From: Fibrobacter succinogenes
Lineage (GTDB): Bacteria; Fibrobacterota; Fibrobacteria; Fibrobacterales; Fibrobacteraceae
Assembly: GCA_902771595.1 (NCBI GenBank)
Contig: CACXXH010000012.1
Location: 1 to 48,395 of the forward strand
Length of the DNA stretch: 48,395 nucleotides
Direction: 5' to 3'
Shown: one piece after another, positions 17,117 through 24,595 of the stretch
Layout: each line of letters begins with the position of its first letter
Position numbering within the stretch: position 1 is the first letter of the stretch
Notes under the pieces: generated by a model
What the model was told of the DNA's origin: nothing
Seen by the model: the letters and a program-made list of their open reading frames with translations, nothing else
Database searches by the model: none
Made by a program: the position numbers and the translations under genes

Positions 17117-17617
17117 TTACGTTGCGGAGGTGGCGGAAACCGCGTTGGCGAGTTCCTGCGATACGGCGGAAATGGCGTTCAGGTCTTGCGCGTCGGCGAT
17201 GCAGGTGGGGTAGACGATGGGCCTCACGGTGTTCGCGAGCACGCTGACTGCGGACGGGAGCCCAAGGCTGTCGGCCTTCTGGAGGATTCTGCCCCTCACG
17301 CGGATCCAGCCTTCGATTTTGGAATCGAGCAGGAGCATGCCGAGCCCGGTGTCGTTCTCGAGGAACCCGAGGATGTCGCTTCCGCGGTTGTTCTTGTTCA
17401 GCGCCGAGAGGAATACCTCCCAGAATAGCGAGCTCTCTTCTTCGGTCGGGAGGATTTTGCGTATGGACGAAAAGTCGAATTCTATATAGACGAAGGAACT
17501 TTTATCCTCGTCGCTGCGGATAATTTCTTCTTGGCAGCGCCTTTCGAATATTTCCGACGTGTATATGGAAATATTAAAGTGGTGCTTTCTAATCAATTTG
17601 AAGAGTTCTTGCTTCAT
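17117..17617 (-). CDS. Degenerate GGDEF-like protein
   Basis: The 166-residue protein shows the spacing of a GGDEF fold: a strand SFVYIEFDFSSI where diguanylate cyclases have the metal-binding D-x-D-x-F-K region, then NRGSDILGFLENDTGLGMLLLDS where R-x-D-I-L-x-R-x-G-G-D-E-F is expected. The GGDEF signature itself is absent, so catalysis is unlikely. It could be a non-catalytic regulatory domain linked to exopolysaccharide work, because it lies 1 nt upstream of the GT4 gene on the same strand. The Pfam-level assignment is by eye and uncertain. Confidence 0.6.
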   Translation of the reverse strand: MKQELFKLIRKHHFNISIYTSEIFERRCQEEIIRSDEDKSSFVYIEFDFSSIRKILPTEEESSLFWEVFLSALNKNNRGSDILGFLENDTGLGMLLLDSKIEGWIRVRGRILQKADSLGLPSAVSVLANTVRPIVYPTCIADAQDLNAISAVSQELANAVSATSAT

Positions 17618-17648
17618 CGCATACGTAAAATTAGTCTATTTTTTGAAT

Positions 17649-19520
17649 ATGCAACGTTTGCTCAAATTGAAAAAAGTGCTGAAGAACAGTGTTTTGTCGT
17701 CGCTCTCCGAAGGATTGAAGGCGGCGAAGGCCAACGGCGGAAAGTTCCGTTCCCTTTCTGCAGAAGAAATCTCTGCGCTCGAGAAGGACGGCAACCGTTG
17801 TGAAGACTGGAGCCGCGTCCAGGTCGACGCGAATTTCGCTCCCGGCCGTATACGCAATTCCGTTTTCATGGGCGACGTCCGCCTGCCCGCTTTTTACGGC
17901 ACGCTCCTTTTGCCGGGCGATGTCTCGTTCCCGACGGGAATTTACGATAGCCTCGTGTACAACAGCATTGTCGAGAACGCGCTCGTGTACAAGGTGGGCA
18001 TGCTCTGCAACGTGCTGGTGCGCAACAGCGCGGTGGTGCAGAACGTGGGTTCGCTGGTGAGCAGCGGCAAGATTAATTACATGATCGGTTCCTCTATCGC
18101 GGTGGGCAACGAGATGGGTGCGCGCAAGGTGCGCGTGTTCCCGGACATCACCGCTGACCTCGTGGACGTGCAGCTTTTCCACAAGGGCGAACCCGACGTC
18201 GAGGCCGCGTTCGACGAGCAGCTGAAGCTGTTCCGCGAAGAGACGGCGCTGCCGTTCGGCGTGGTGGGCAAGGGAGCCGTGGTGAGCAATACGAACATTG
18301 TCCGCAACAGCTGGATTGGTTCGCATGCGCGAATCGAGGGCGCGTCCAAGATTCGCAATACGGTCATCTTGAGTTCGCTCGAGGAATCGACGCACATTTA
18401 CGATTCCGTCATCATCGAGAATTCCGACGTGCAGATGGGCGTGAAGGTGCATACCGGCGCCGAGGTGCAGGGCAGCGTGCTCATGAGCCGCGTGAAGGTG
18501 GGCTGCAAGGCGATTGTCAAGTCTTCTATTCTGGCGCCGTGCTGCCATATCGAGGAAGGCGAGGTCAACAGTTCGTACGTGGGCCCGCTCGTACAGATGC
18601 ACCACCATTCGCTTTTGATCGCGGCGCTCTGGCCCGATGGCTGCGGCAATATCGGCTACGGCGCGAATGTCGGGAGCAACCATACGGGACGCATGCCCGA
18701 CCAGGAAATCATGCCCGGGCAGGGGATGTTCTTCGGGCTCGGCGTGAACATCAAGTTCCCGGCGAACTACCGCGAGTCCCCCTACACGCTCGTCGCGAGC
18801 GGGGTGACGACGTTGCCGCAGAGGCTCAAGTTCCCGTTCTCGCTCATACGCCCGGGTGACCCGCAGTTGATGGGCGTGCCCGCGCGCCTCAACGAGATTG
18901 TGCCCGGCTGGAACTACACGCGCAACGCCTATGCGCTCGACCGCAACTTCTTCAAGTATTCCCAGCGCGGCAAGGGCTGCGTGTCCGCTTCGTTCTTCGG
19001 CATGTTCCACCCAGAGACGGTGCGCCAGGTGTTCGACGCCTACAACCGCCTGCAGGTGACGCAGGTGCGCGACTTGTACACGAAGGAACATGTCGACGGC
19101 CTGGGCGAGAATTTTATGCGCGAACGCGTGCGCCAGGATGCGCTGCATGCTTACAGTGAGTACTTGGAACGCTACGTGCTCGAATTGCTGATTGCGCTTG
19201 TGGAAAGCGACGAGACGCTGTTGAAGCAGACCCCGCGCGAGTTGCGCAAGCTTTTGACCGGGGATTTGAACCGCGACGTGGCCCGCGTAATCGCCTTGCC
19301 CGATACGCTCGACGAACTGGTGAAGCGCTACCGCATTCTCGAGAAGAACTGGTTCGAGAACGTGTTCCACGGGCTCGACAAGGATATCGAACGCGGCCGT
19401 GAAATATTCGACGACTACGACAGCGCGCATCCGGTGGATACCGCATTCTTGGAGTGGGAAAAGGCCCGCTTCGAGGAATCGGTGAAGCGCCTTTCGAACG
19501 TGCTCAAGAACATCGGGTAG
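17649..19520 (+). CDS. DUF4954 family protein with hexapeptide-like left-handed helix
   Basis: The start at 17649 (MQRLLKLKKVLKN) is preferred over an upstream frame extension that would run into the divergent gene. The product is about 623 residues, the usual size of DUF4954 proteins known from Bacteroidota, spirochaetes and Fibrobacter. The family-like opening is LSAEEISALEKDGNRCEDWS. Residues about 85-400 repeat short units such as VYNSIVENALVYKVG, IRNTVILSSLEES and VLMSRVKVGCKAIVKSSI, the pattern of a left-handed parallel beta-helix as in hexapeptide acyl- and nucleotidyl-transferases. Function is unproven; a nucleotide-sugar or acyl transfer role would fit. The downstream M48-like gene begins 9 nt after the stop. 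Confidence 0.8.
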   Translation: MQRLLKLKKVLKNSVLSSLSEGLKAAKANGGKFRSLSAEEISALEKDGNRCEDWSRVQVDANFAPGRIRNSVFMGDVRLPAFYGTLLLPGDVSFPTGIYDSLVYNSIVENALVYKVGMLCNVLVRNSAVVQNVGSLVSSGKINYMIGSSIAVGNEMGARKVRVFPDITADLVDVQLFHKGEPDVEAAFDEQLKLFREETALPFGVVGKGAVVSNTNIVRNSWIGSHARIEGASKIRNTVILSSLEESTHIYDSVIIENSDVQMGVKVHTGAEVQGSVLMSRVKVGCKAIVKSSILAPCCHIEEGEVNSSYVGPLVQMHHHSLLIAALWPDGCGNIGYGANVGSNHTGRMPDQEIMPGQGMFFGLGVNIKFPANYRESPYTLVASGVTTLPQRLKFPFSLIRPGDPQLMGVPARLNEIVPGWNYTRNAYALDRNFFKYSQRGKGCVSASFFGMFHPETVRQVFDAYNRLQVTQVRDLYTKEHVDGLGENFMRERVRQDALHAYSEYLERYVLELLIALVESDETLLKQTPRELRKLLTGDLNRDVARVIALPDTLDELVKRYRILEKNWFENVFHGLDKDIERGREIFDDYDSAHPVDTAFLEWEKARFEESVKRLSNVLKNIG

Positions 19521-19529
19521 TTTTTCCGC

Positions 19530-20078
19530 ATGCTCCTCGTTATTTTGCTTTGCCTGGAATTCGTGTTGCGCCTTGTGCTCGAGGTGCGCGAGTGCCGCGC
19601 CGTGCAGGCCCGCGTAAACGCGTTTACGGTGATGCGCCTGATTCCGCTGGTAAACGATATCGTGCCGCTTCCGGAAAACCGCGAGCAGCCGCAGGTCGGC
19701 AACTTCGTGGCGATGCACGAGGAAGGGCACAAGATGCTGCACCATTCCATTCTGCGGAACTTGGTGAAGGTCGCCATCGCGCTTGTGGCCATCTGGTTTT
19801 TGGCCGCGTTGATGGTCCGCTGGCAGGCGAATTTTGTGGAGGCCGTTTTGTGGCTGCATTTGGCCGCGATACCGTTCCGCGTGTTCTTCCATTTTTACTG
19901 CTGGACCCAGGAATACGAGGCCGACGGTTACGCGTTAAAGAAGACCGACAAGAAGATTGCGAAGAACGCCCTGCAGGAACTTGCGCGCTGCGAATATCCG
20001 CATACGCCGCTGTTCGCGCTCGTTTACAGGGAGCACCCGACCGCGGTGCTGCGCAAGAAGAGATTGCTGAATAAGTAG
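19530..20078 (+). CDS. Small membrane M48-like zinc metallopeptidase
   Basis: The 182-residue protein has an N-terminal membrane helix, HEEGH at residues 63-67 (matching HExxH), two central membrane segments (about 78-115) and QEYEADGYAL at 127-136, which resembles the M48 third-ligand motif E-x-E-A-D. Zinc would be bound by His63, His67 and a Glu of the EYEAD motif. M48 peptidases of this kind degrade membrane proteins. At 182 residues it is much shorter than HtpX (about 290), so it looks like a minimal core. It follows the DUF4954 gene by 9 nt, so the two are probably one operon. Confidence 0.7.
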   Translation: MLLVILLCLEFVLRLVLEVRECRAVQARVNAFTVMRLIPLVNDIVPLPENREQPQVGNFVAMHEEGHKMLHHSILRNLVKVAIALVAIWFLAALMVRWQANFVEAVLWLHLAAIPFRVFFHFYCWTQEYEADGYALKKTDKKIAKNALQELARCEYPHTPLFALVYREHPTAVLRKKRLLNK

Positions 20079-20175
20079 AGGGGGACGCGCGAAGGTTGCG
20101 CGGGTTGGAATGTGCGCTCTGTTTTATAAACTGCGCTGGGATGGGAATGCCGCGCGGATATAAAATGCGCCGGCT

Positions 20176-21612
20176 CTAATTGGTCTTCTTTTCGCGGCCG
20201 ATTGCGAGGATAATCGCATTCACGATAAACGCCGCAACCATCAGAAAATCGCCCGTATGCGCGCCGAGAGCTCCCGGCAGCGCGGGGCAGAACTTGCCTG
20301 CGAGTGCGAGCGCGCCGCCTGCGATGATTGCCGCCGCGACGAACTTCGGTTTTGCCTTGAGCCCCAGGAGCCCCCACAGGATGGGCACCGTGAAGGCACC
20401 CGCATAGACGGCGAGCGCGAGCAGCAGCGTCCCGATGATATCCGTGAACACCAGCGCGATGAGGAGCGCCACGATGCCGTTCAGGAGGATGATGGCGCGG
20501 GCCTTGAGGAGAGATTTGTTTGCCGCTCCTGCAGTGGTTTGCGGGTCACGTGCCCCCTTCGGGTCGGCGCCTATGCGGAAGAGTCCGCAGATGATGACCG
20601 AGCTGCTGAGCAGCGTGGTATCGGCGCTCGAGAGCACCACGCTCAAAAGCGCAAGCGCAAACAGCGGGATAAGCGCGGGCGGGAACACCGCATTCGCGAT
20701 TGCTGTGATGCGTGCGCCCTGCACTTCGCCGAGACCCGCACCATAGACCGCGAGGAACCCGATGACGAACGCCACCGGGATGAGCGTGCAGGCCGCCGCA
20801 GCGATGGCCTTCTTTGCCGTCGCGACATCCTTCGCGCAGAACATGCGGCTGAAAATGTCGGGCCCCGCAGTGTACGTGGTGCCGTAGGTGAGAATCAGCA
20901 GGAACAAGTCGAACGGCGTGAAGTTCGCATGGAACGGGAACGGCGGTATGTTAACCGCGCTTGCGGCATCCGATGCGCCTGCCGTGGCGAGTGTGCCCGC
21001 AGTTTGCGTGATGTCGGTAACCTGCGAGGCGTCAGCGAACAAAGCGAAGCCCGCGAGCACCAGCAAACCGACGATGATTAGGCACGCCTGGAAAAAGTCC
21101 GTGCGCAGAATGGAGAACTGCCCGCCCGCAAGCGTGTATCCCGTGAATACCGCCGCCGCCGTGATTGCCGCCGCCGTGTAGCTCATCGGCGTGAAAGTCA
21201 TCAGGAGTTTCGCCGCAGCGATAATCTGTGCCGCCACGATGCCCGTCCAGGCGATGGGAATCACGATGGATGCGACGAGCCGCGGACCCTTGCCGTAAAG
21301 ATTTTCCACCAGGTCGGGCAACGCGTATTTACCGTGACTGTATGCCCGCGAAGCAAACGGAATGAGCGCCAGGAGCCCTAGCGCACCCGTGAGCATGAAC
21401 CAGCTCGCGGCCCCGCCGAGCCTCGTTCCGGAATCGACTGCCCCGATGACGGCCGACCCGCCGAGAATCGTGGCCACGAGACTCCCTGCGACCGCCTTTG
21501 CCGACGCACCCTTGCGCGCTACGAAAAAGTCGGGAATGTCCTTCACGCGCCGCGCACTGCGCACAGCGATCAACACCAGGACAACGAGATAGATAATCAG
21601 TGCGATATTCAC
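20176..21612 (-). CDS. Sodium:solute symporter family permease
   Basis: The 478-residue membrane protein has about 13 hydrophobic segments and the SSS-family opening (LIIYLVVLVLIAVRSARRV followed by FFVARKG). Other family signs are SLVATILGGSAVIGAVD, a GLGEVQG segment and LLSVVLSSADTTLLSSS, the last being the conserved S-S-A-D-T/S region that contributes to the sodium site. The substrate cannot be read from sequence. Translation starts with GTG at 21612 behind an AGGGAA site. It converges on the M48-like gene; the 97 bp between holds only GC-rich short inverted repeats. Confidence 0.9.
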   Translation of the reverse strand: MNIALIIYLVVLVLIAVRSARRVKDIPDFFVARKGASAKAVAGSLVATILGGSAVIGAVDSGTRLGGAASWFMLTGALGLLALIPFASRAYSHGKYALPDLVENLYGKGPRLVASIVIPIAWTGIVAAQIIAAAKLLMTFTPMSYTAAAITAAAVFTGYTLAGGQFSILRTDFFQACLIIVGLLVLAGFALFADASQVTDITQTAGTLATAGASDAASAVNIPPFPFHANFTPFDLFLLILTYGTTYTAGPDIFSRMFCAKDVATAKKAIAAAACTLIPVAFVIGFLAVYGAGLGEVQGARITAIANAVFPPALIPLFALALLSVVLSSADTTLLSSSVIICGLFRIGADPKGARDPQTTAGAANKSLLKARAIILLNGIVALLIALVFTDIIGTLLLALAVYAGAFTVPILWGLLGLKAKPKFVAAAIIAGGALALAGKFCPALPGALGAHTGDFLMVAAFIVNAIILAIGREKKTN

Positions 21613-21678
21613 GATGTTCCCTGCGAATTAAATCCGCTGGCAAAGATAGAAAATAATCACATATTTTCCTCTTTTTGG

Positions 21679-23130
21679 TTAATTAGGATTCTGTTCATCG
21701 TTTATTTCCCAATAGCCAGCTTTATCGCTGCCGATACGTTTCAAAATGCCTATTTTTTGAAGTTTTGAAGTGTTTTCGGCAATAGAAACACGATGTAATC
21801 CTAGAAAATCTGCCAGTTCATTCTGTGTTACATATGGGTTATCCTGTATTTTTTCAAGAATCCGTTTTTGAGCCTTCGTAAGTTTTACTGTAGCCTTTAC
21901 TGTAGCCTTTACTGTAGCCTTTTCTGTAGCCATTACGGCATCCTTACCTTCGTTCAGCTCAAAAGGCGTAACATTAATCCTGTTAAAGGGTATCGTCACC
22001 ACGATAAAATTTCGTTCAATTCGGATGGATTCCCGGCCATACGCCCCGACAATTTTGGGCACGCCGCGCCCCGACCGTTCGCTAAGGCGAAGCTGAAGGA
22101 ATATGGAAGCAAGGACCTCATTGACCGGGATACTTATCCCGTTGAAAAAGCCGTCTACATCCTGTTCAAGCGCTAATCCGCCATGCGAAATAATCTCGAT
22201 GCGATCCGTAAAAACGCTTATCATGGGGGCATTCAGGCCCAGCCATTTGTTGTGAATGAACGCGTTCAAAATAGCTTCGTGAAAGGCCTCATAATCGAAA
22301 AGCGGAATGTCCTTTCTCTCGGAAATGCGACCACGTTCGTCAGCCTGGATAATATTGATAGCGTCCCCATATTCCAGAATCTTGTCCATCGCGTACAGAA
22401 TGCAGGAATTGCCGTATTCCTTAACCGAAAATAGGGTGTCGGCCTTGCTTCGGCCGCTGAAAACAGAAACGCGAATCGGAATGTCGTTGACATCCGAAAG
22501 AAGCAACGCCATAATGTTGTAGCGACCATCGGCAGTCAAAAGCTTGAGGGATTTCTTGAAAGTATCCTTTCGGAGTTCGATTCCCTTTGCCCCGTAATAC
22601 ATGAACAGTTTTTCGAACGTCAGTTCCTGCGCATAATCAGGTGCCGCCGCATTGACAATGGTCGGAATGCCATTTGAAAGAACATTTAAAAGACGAATCT
22701 CCCATTCAGGGAACTTCGACAGTTTCTCTTTGCTGGAGCCAATCCGTATAAAAGCCTGGGACGAGAATTTTGTCGGGACGGATTTGGCTGCAGGGACCGT
22801 CAACAGAACAGCTCGCTTGCCATCAACCAGAACCTCCTCGACTTCGAACGCGACGCTCGGTTTCAGGTTGCGGGCCAAGTAGTGCTTGTAAGGCTCATGA
22901 TCAATGTCCTTGTCAAAGTTTACGGTTGTACCGGTGATTTCATGCGAAATATCGTCTACGCCCCAAACGACGTAGCCGTATTCACGCCCGCACAGGGCCG
23001 CCCCATTGGAGATGGCGGAAATATACTCGCCTATTTCTTCTTTCGAGAACCAATTGCCCTTGATATCCAGCCATTCATATTCATGGGGGAGCGAAATCAA
23101 GTTCTTGATAAGGTCTTCGGACTTTGCCAT
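21679..23130 (-). CDS. AlbA_2/RecG-type ATP-binding transcriptional regulator
   Basis: The start at 23130 is preceded by GGAGG. The product is about 483 residues. The N-terminus is a Schlafen AlbA_2 domain (EYEWLDIKGNW, AISNGAALCGREYGYVVWGVDD). The middle has a RecG-C/HATPase_c_4-like region (AFHEAILNAFIHNKWLG, SHGGLALEQDVDGFFNG, RSGRGVPKIVGAYG). The C-terminus is a winged helix (YVTQNELADFLGLHRVSI, then KLQKIGILKRIGSD) linked by an ATVKATVKATVK tract. Proteins of this build are common in gut bacteria next to mobile or defence genes and are thought to act as DNA-binding regulators. A GTCGCA-type palindrome at 23144-23160 sits just before the start and could be its own operator. Confidence 0.85.
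   Translation of the reverse strand: MAKSEDLIKNLISLPHEYEWLDIKGNWFSKEEIGEYISAISNGAALCGREYGYVVWGVDDISHEITGTTVNFDKDIDHEPYKHYLARNLKPSVAFEVEEVLVDGKRAVLLTVPAAKSVPTKFSSQAFIRIGSSKEKLSKFPEWEIRLLNVLSNGIPTIVNAAAPDYAQELTFEKLFMYYGAKGIELRKDTFKKSLKLLTADGRYNIMALLLSDVNDIPIRVSVFSGRSKADTLFSVKEYGNSCILYAMDKILEYGDAINIIQADERGRISERKDIPLFDYEAFHEAILNAFIHNKWLGLNAPMISVFTDRIEIISHGGLALEQDVDGFFNGISIPVNEVLASIFLQLRLSERSGRGVPKIVGAYGRESIRIERNFIVVTIPFNRINVTPFELNEGKDAVMATEKATVKATVKATVKLTKAQKRILEKIQDNPYVTQNELADFLGLHRVSIAENTSKLQKIGILKRIGSDKAGYWEINDEQNPN
21889..21931. repeat. 12-bp tandem repeats in the AlbA_2 gene linker
   Basis: Three units of TGTAGCCTTTAC (the third with one change) plus a partial fourth start at 21889, 21901, 21913 and 21925. 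They encode the repeated tetrapeptide ATVK between the ATPase-like part and the winged helix. Copy-number change would alter linker length by four residues without breaking the frame. Confidence 0.85.
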
Positions 23131-23143
23131 ATAGCCTCCAAGT

Positions 23144-23160
23144 GGTCGCAATTTGCGACC
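23144..23160. promoter_or_regulatory. Perfect palindrome before the AlbA_2 gene
   Basis: GGTCGCAA, one T, then TTGCGACC: 8-bp perfect arms ending 14 nt upstream of the start codon at 23130 and just before its ribosome-binding site. It may be an operator or an mRNA hairpin that affects ribosome access. Its GTCGCA...TGCGAC core recurs in front of the DUF1016 gene at 37043-37067. Confidence 0.6.
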
Positions 23161-23200
23161 GGTTGATGTTAGAGGCGTCCCCTTAAATCTGAAAGTCAGA

Positions 23201-23244
23201 TAAAAAAAAGACGCATTTCTCCATTAAAGACGGAGAAACGCGTC
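23201..23244 (-). terminator. Rho-independent terminator (- strand)
   Basis: Arms GGAGAAACGCGTC (23232-23244) and GACGCATTTCTCC (23210-23222) pair with one mismatch around a 9-nt loop. On the - strand the stem is followed by eight T (the A run at 23202-23209). It would end a transcript coming from the small membrane-peptide gene at 23488-23640. Confidence 0.8.
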
Positions 23245-23328
23245 GGGCATTAATGTACCTAATATCCGGAAAGTTGGCAAGGTACGAAAGGAAATTTTAC
23301 ATACCTTACGATATCTATGAGGACACTC

Positions 23329-23445
23329 AATTGCGAACACATTGTATTCGCATTTTGCTACGAGTCTAATTACGAACGCATTGCGTTCGTAATTTGCAAC
23401 TAGGTTAATTGCGTCCGCGCCGCGGACGTAATTGGGCGTACATCG
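23329..23445. repeat. Three 39-bp palindromic repeats with covarying arms
   Basis: Units start at 23329, 23368 and 23407, exactly 39 bp apart. Each holds a 27-bp palindrome. The middle one has perfect arms AATTACGAACGC and GCGTTCGTAATT around ATT. In the third the arms become AATTGCGTCCGCG and CGCGGACGTAATT: both sides changed together, so base pairing is kept. The first is less perfect (GCGAA with TTCGC). The array lies between the 50-residue peptide gene and the terminator, so it would be transcribed. Confidence 0.85.
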
Positions 23446-23487
23446 GTTCGCTGCATTTGGTGGGGCTTGAGGATGTTGCGACCTTTC

Positions 23488-23640
23488 TTACCCTCCGCAG
23501 AATGCGAGCGAGGCTACAATCCCTACGATTATCAAGAACGGCACAATTTTCAATAGCAGCGTGATGGCGCATGCGTCACCCGCATCGCCCGCGCCCAGAA
23601 GGGCCAAAATCCCGAGAACAATAAGGAACGTCGTCAACAT
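23488..23640 (-). CDS. Small hydrophobic membrane peptide (50 aa)
   Basis: Reading the - strand from ATG at 23640 gives a 50-residue peptide. It opens MLTTFLIVLGILALLGAG, has a short polar turn (DAGDAC), then a second hydrophobic run (LLLKIVPFLIIVGIVASLAF) ending CGG. Two membrane-spanning segments are likely. A GAGG site precedes the ATG by about 6 nt. Support comes from the ribosome-binding site, the composition and the terminator downstream at 23201-23244. It resembles no family I can name; small toxins and regulatory membrane peptides of this size are possibilities only. Confidence 0.6.
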   Translation of the reverse strand: MLTTFLIVLGILALLGAGDAGDACAITLLLKIVPFLIIVGIVASLAFCGG

Positions 23641-23681
23641 AGCGCCTCGCCAATGTAAATATACATACGGCGAGTGACAGA

Positions 23682-24128
23682 TTATGACAAATGGCGATTC
23701 TGACGTTTTTGGGGCATTTTTCGGCTTCGTGCGTGTATTGCTTTGCGCAATAGTTCGTCCAGATATTCATTCGTTGACAAGCCTTCGCGTGCGGCCAACT
23801 TACGTACCGTTTCCTGCAAATCGTACGGGACCTGAACGGTCATATCTTTCATCGGCGTGATGAACAGGTTCCCGCCAACAGCTTCGGCCATTTTTTGTAG
23901 TTGCTTGTAGGAGGGATTCGTTTTCAGCGATGCGATGCGGGAGATGGCGCTTTGCGTTGTCTCCATCTTGTTGGCGACATCCTTTTGAGTCAAGTCCAAG
24001 GTGTCTTTGAGAAAATCGAAATCTGTCAAGAATGAAGACAGGGCTTCGTACATTTTCACAAGCGATGCCAGGTTTTCGTCATTCTTCTCAAGTGAATCCA
24101 TGAATTCTATGACTTGATCCTTTTTCAT
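23682..24128 (-). CDS. XRE-family regulator with C-terminal ribbon-helix-helix-like segment
   Basis: The 148-residue protein has a helix-turn-helix of XRE type at about 45-85 (LTQKDVANKMETTQSAISRI, then SYKQLQKMAEAVGG). Residues about 95-132 (MTVQVPYDLQETVRKLA, then LSTNEYLDELLRKAI) look like an Arc/CopG ribbon-helix-helix, another DNA-binding fold. HigA-type antitoxins share the N-terminal layout, but no toxin gene is adjacent on either side, so it may be a solitary regulator. A perfect 26-bp palindrome ends 5 nt before its start codon, pointing to autoregulation. No clear ribosome-binding site is visible. Confidence 0.8.
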   Translation of the reverse strand: MKKDQVIEFMDSLEKNDENLASLVKMYEALSSFLTDFDFLKDTLDLTQKDVANKMETTQSAISRIASLKTNPSYKQLQKMAEAVGGNLFITPMKDMTVQVPYDLQETVRKLAAREGLSTNEYLDELLRKAIHARSRKMPQKRQNRHLS

Positions 24129-24132
24129 AACG

Positions 24133-24158
24133 AAAATATAGCATATATGCTATATTTT
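24133..24158. promoter_or_regulatory. Perfect 26-bp palindrome, probable operator of the XRE-RHH gene
   Basis: The two 13-bp arms (AAAATATAGCATA and its complement) are perfect and unspaced. The centre contains TATAT-type promoter-like words, so a bound protein would cover the promoter or the start region of the regulator gene. Binding by the adjacent regulator is inferred. Confidence 0.7.
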
Positions 24159-24186
24159 ATCAATAGAGAAATGGGTGCTGATGATT

Positions 24187-24573
24187 TTATTGCTTTTCAA
24201 GCCTGTCTATAACAGCTTGTAGTGGTCCAGATATTTTTCCGTTTCCCAGTTTGATAGCCTCGTCAATACATTTGCGGGCTTTTGAAAATTCGTTCAAATC
24301 TATGTAAGCAGCAGCGATAGTGGTCAAGAAAACAGGGGAAATAAAATTCTTCCCAAATTTTTTCTTTACTTCTGTAGCCAAATCAATAACACTCTCAGGA
24401 CTTCTTATTTGCCTATAGCATCGTCCTATCATTGGAAGGATGGGCTTAAATTTGTTTTTATTTTCAATGGTGACGAGTTTAAAGGCATCTTCATAGTAGA
24501 TGGCGGCTTTGCCGTAGTCATCCTTTTTATATGCCTCATCGCCTTTGTTTAAAAGTTGTTGAAAATCGTTCAT
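24187..24573 (-). CDS. Tetratricopeptide-repeat protein
   Basis: The 128-residue soluble protein contains TPR-like helix pairs: LLNKGDEAYKKDDYGKAAIY followed by YEDAF, then a middle pair (MIGRCYRQIRSPESVIDLA) and FLTTIAAAYIDLNEFSKARK followed by CIDEAI. TPR arrays bind protein partners. It starts 22 nt after hsdR on the same strand behind a GAGGG site, so it may be the last gene of the restriction operon. Whether it takes part in restriction is not known. Confidence 0.75.
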   Translation of the reverse strand: MNDFQQLLNKGDEAYKKDDYGKAAIYYEDAFKLVTIENKNKFKPILPMIGRCYRQIRSPESVIDLATEVKKKFGKNFISPVFLTTIAAAYIDLNEFSKARKCIDEAIKLGNGKISGPLQAVIDRLEKQ

Positions 24574-24595
24574 CCGTAACCCACCCTCTTATTGT

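Noticed and set aside
17631..19892. 753-codon frame on the - strand
   Set aside because: It lies wholly antisense to the DUF4954 and M48-like genes, is His/Ala/Arg-rich and starts at no ribosome-binding site. Typical by-product of GC-rich codon use.
23329..23445. CRISPR array
   Set aside because: Repeat units are adjacent and themselves palindromic, with only three copies and no unrelated spacers; no cas gene is present.
23682..24128. HigA antitoxin of a HigBA pair
   Set aside because: No HigB-like toxin gene lies upstream or downstream.
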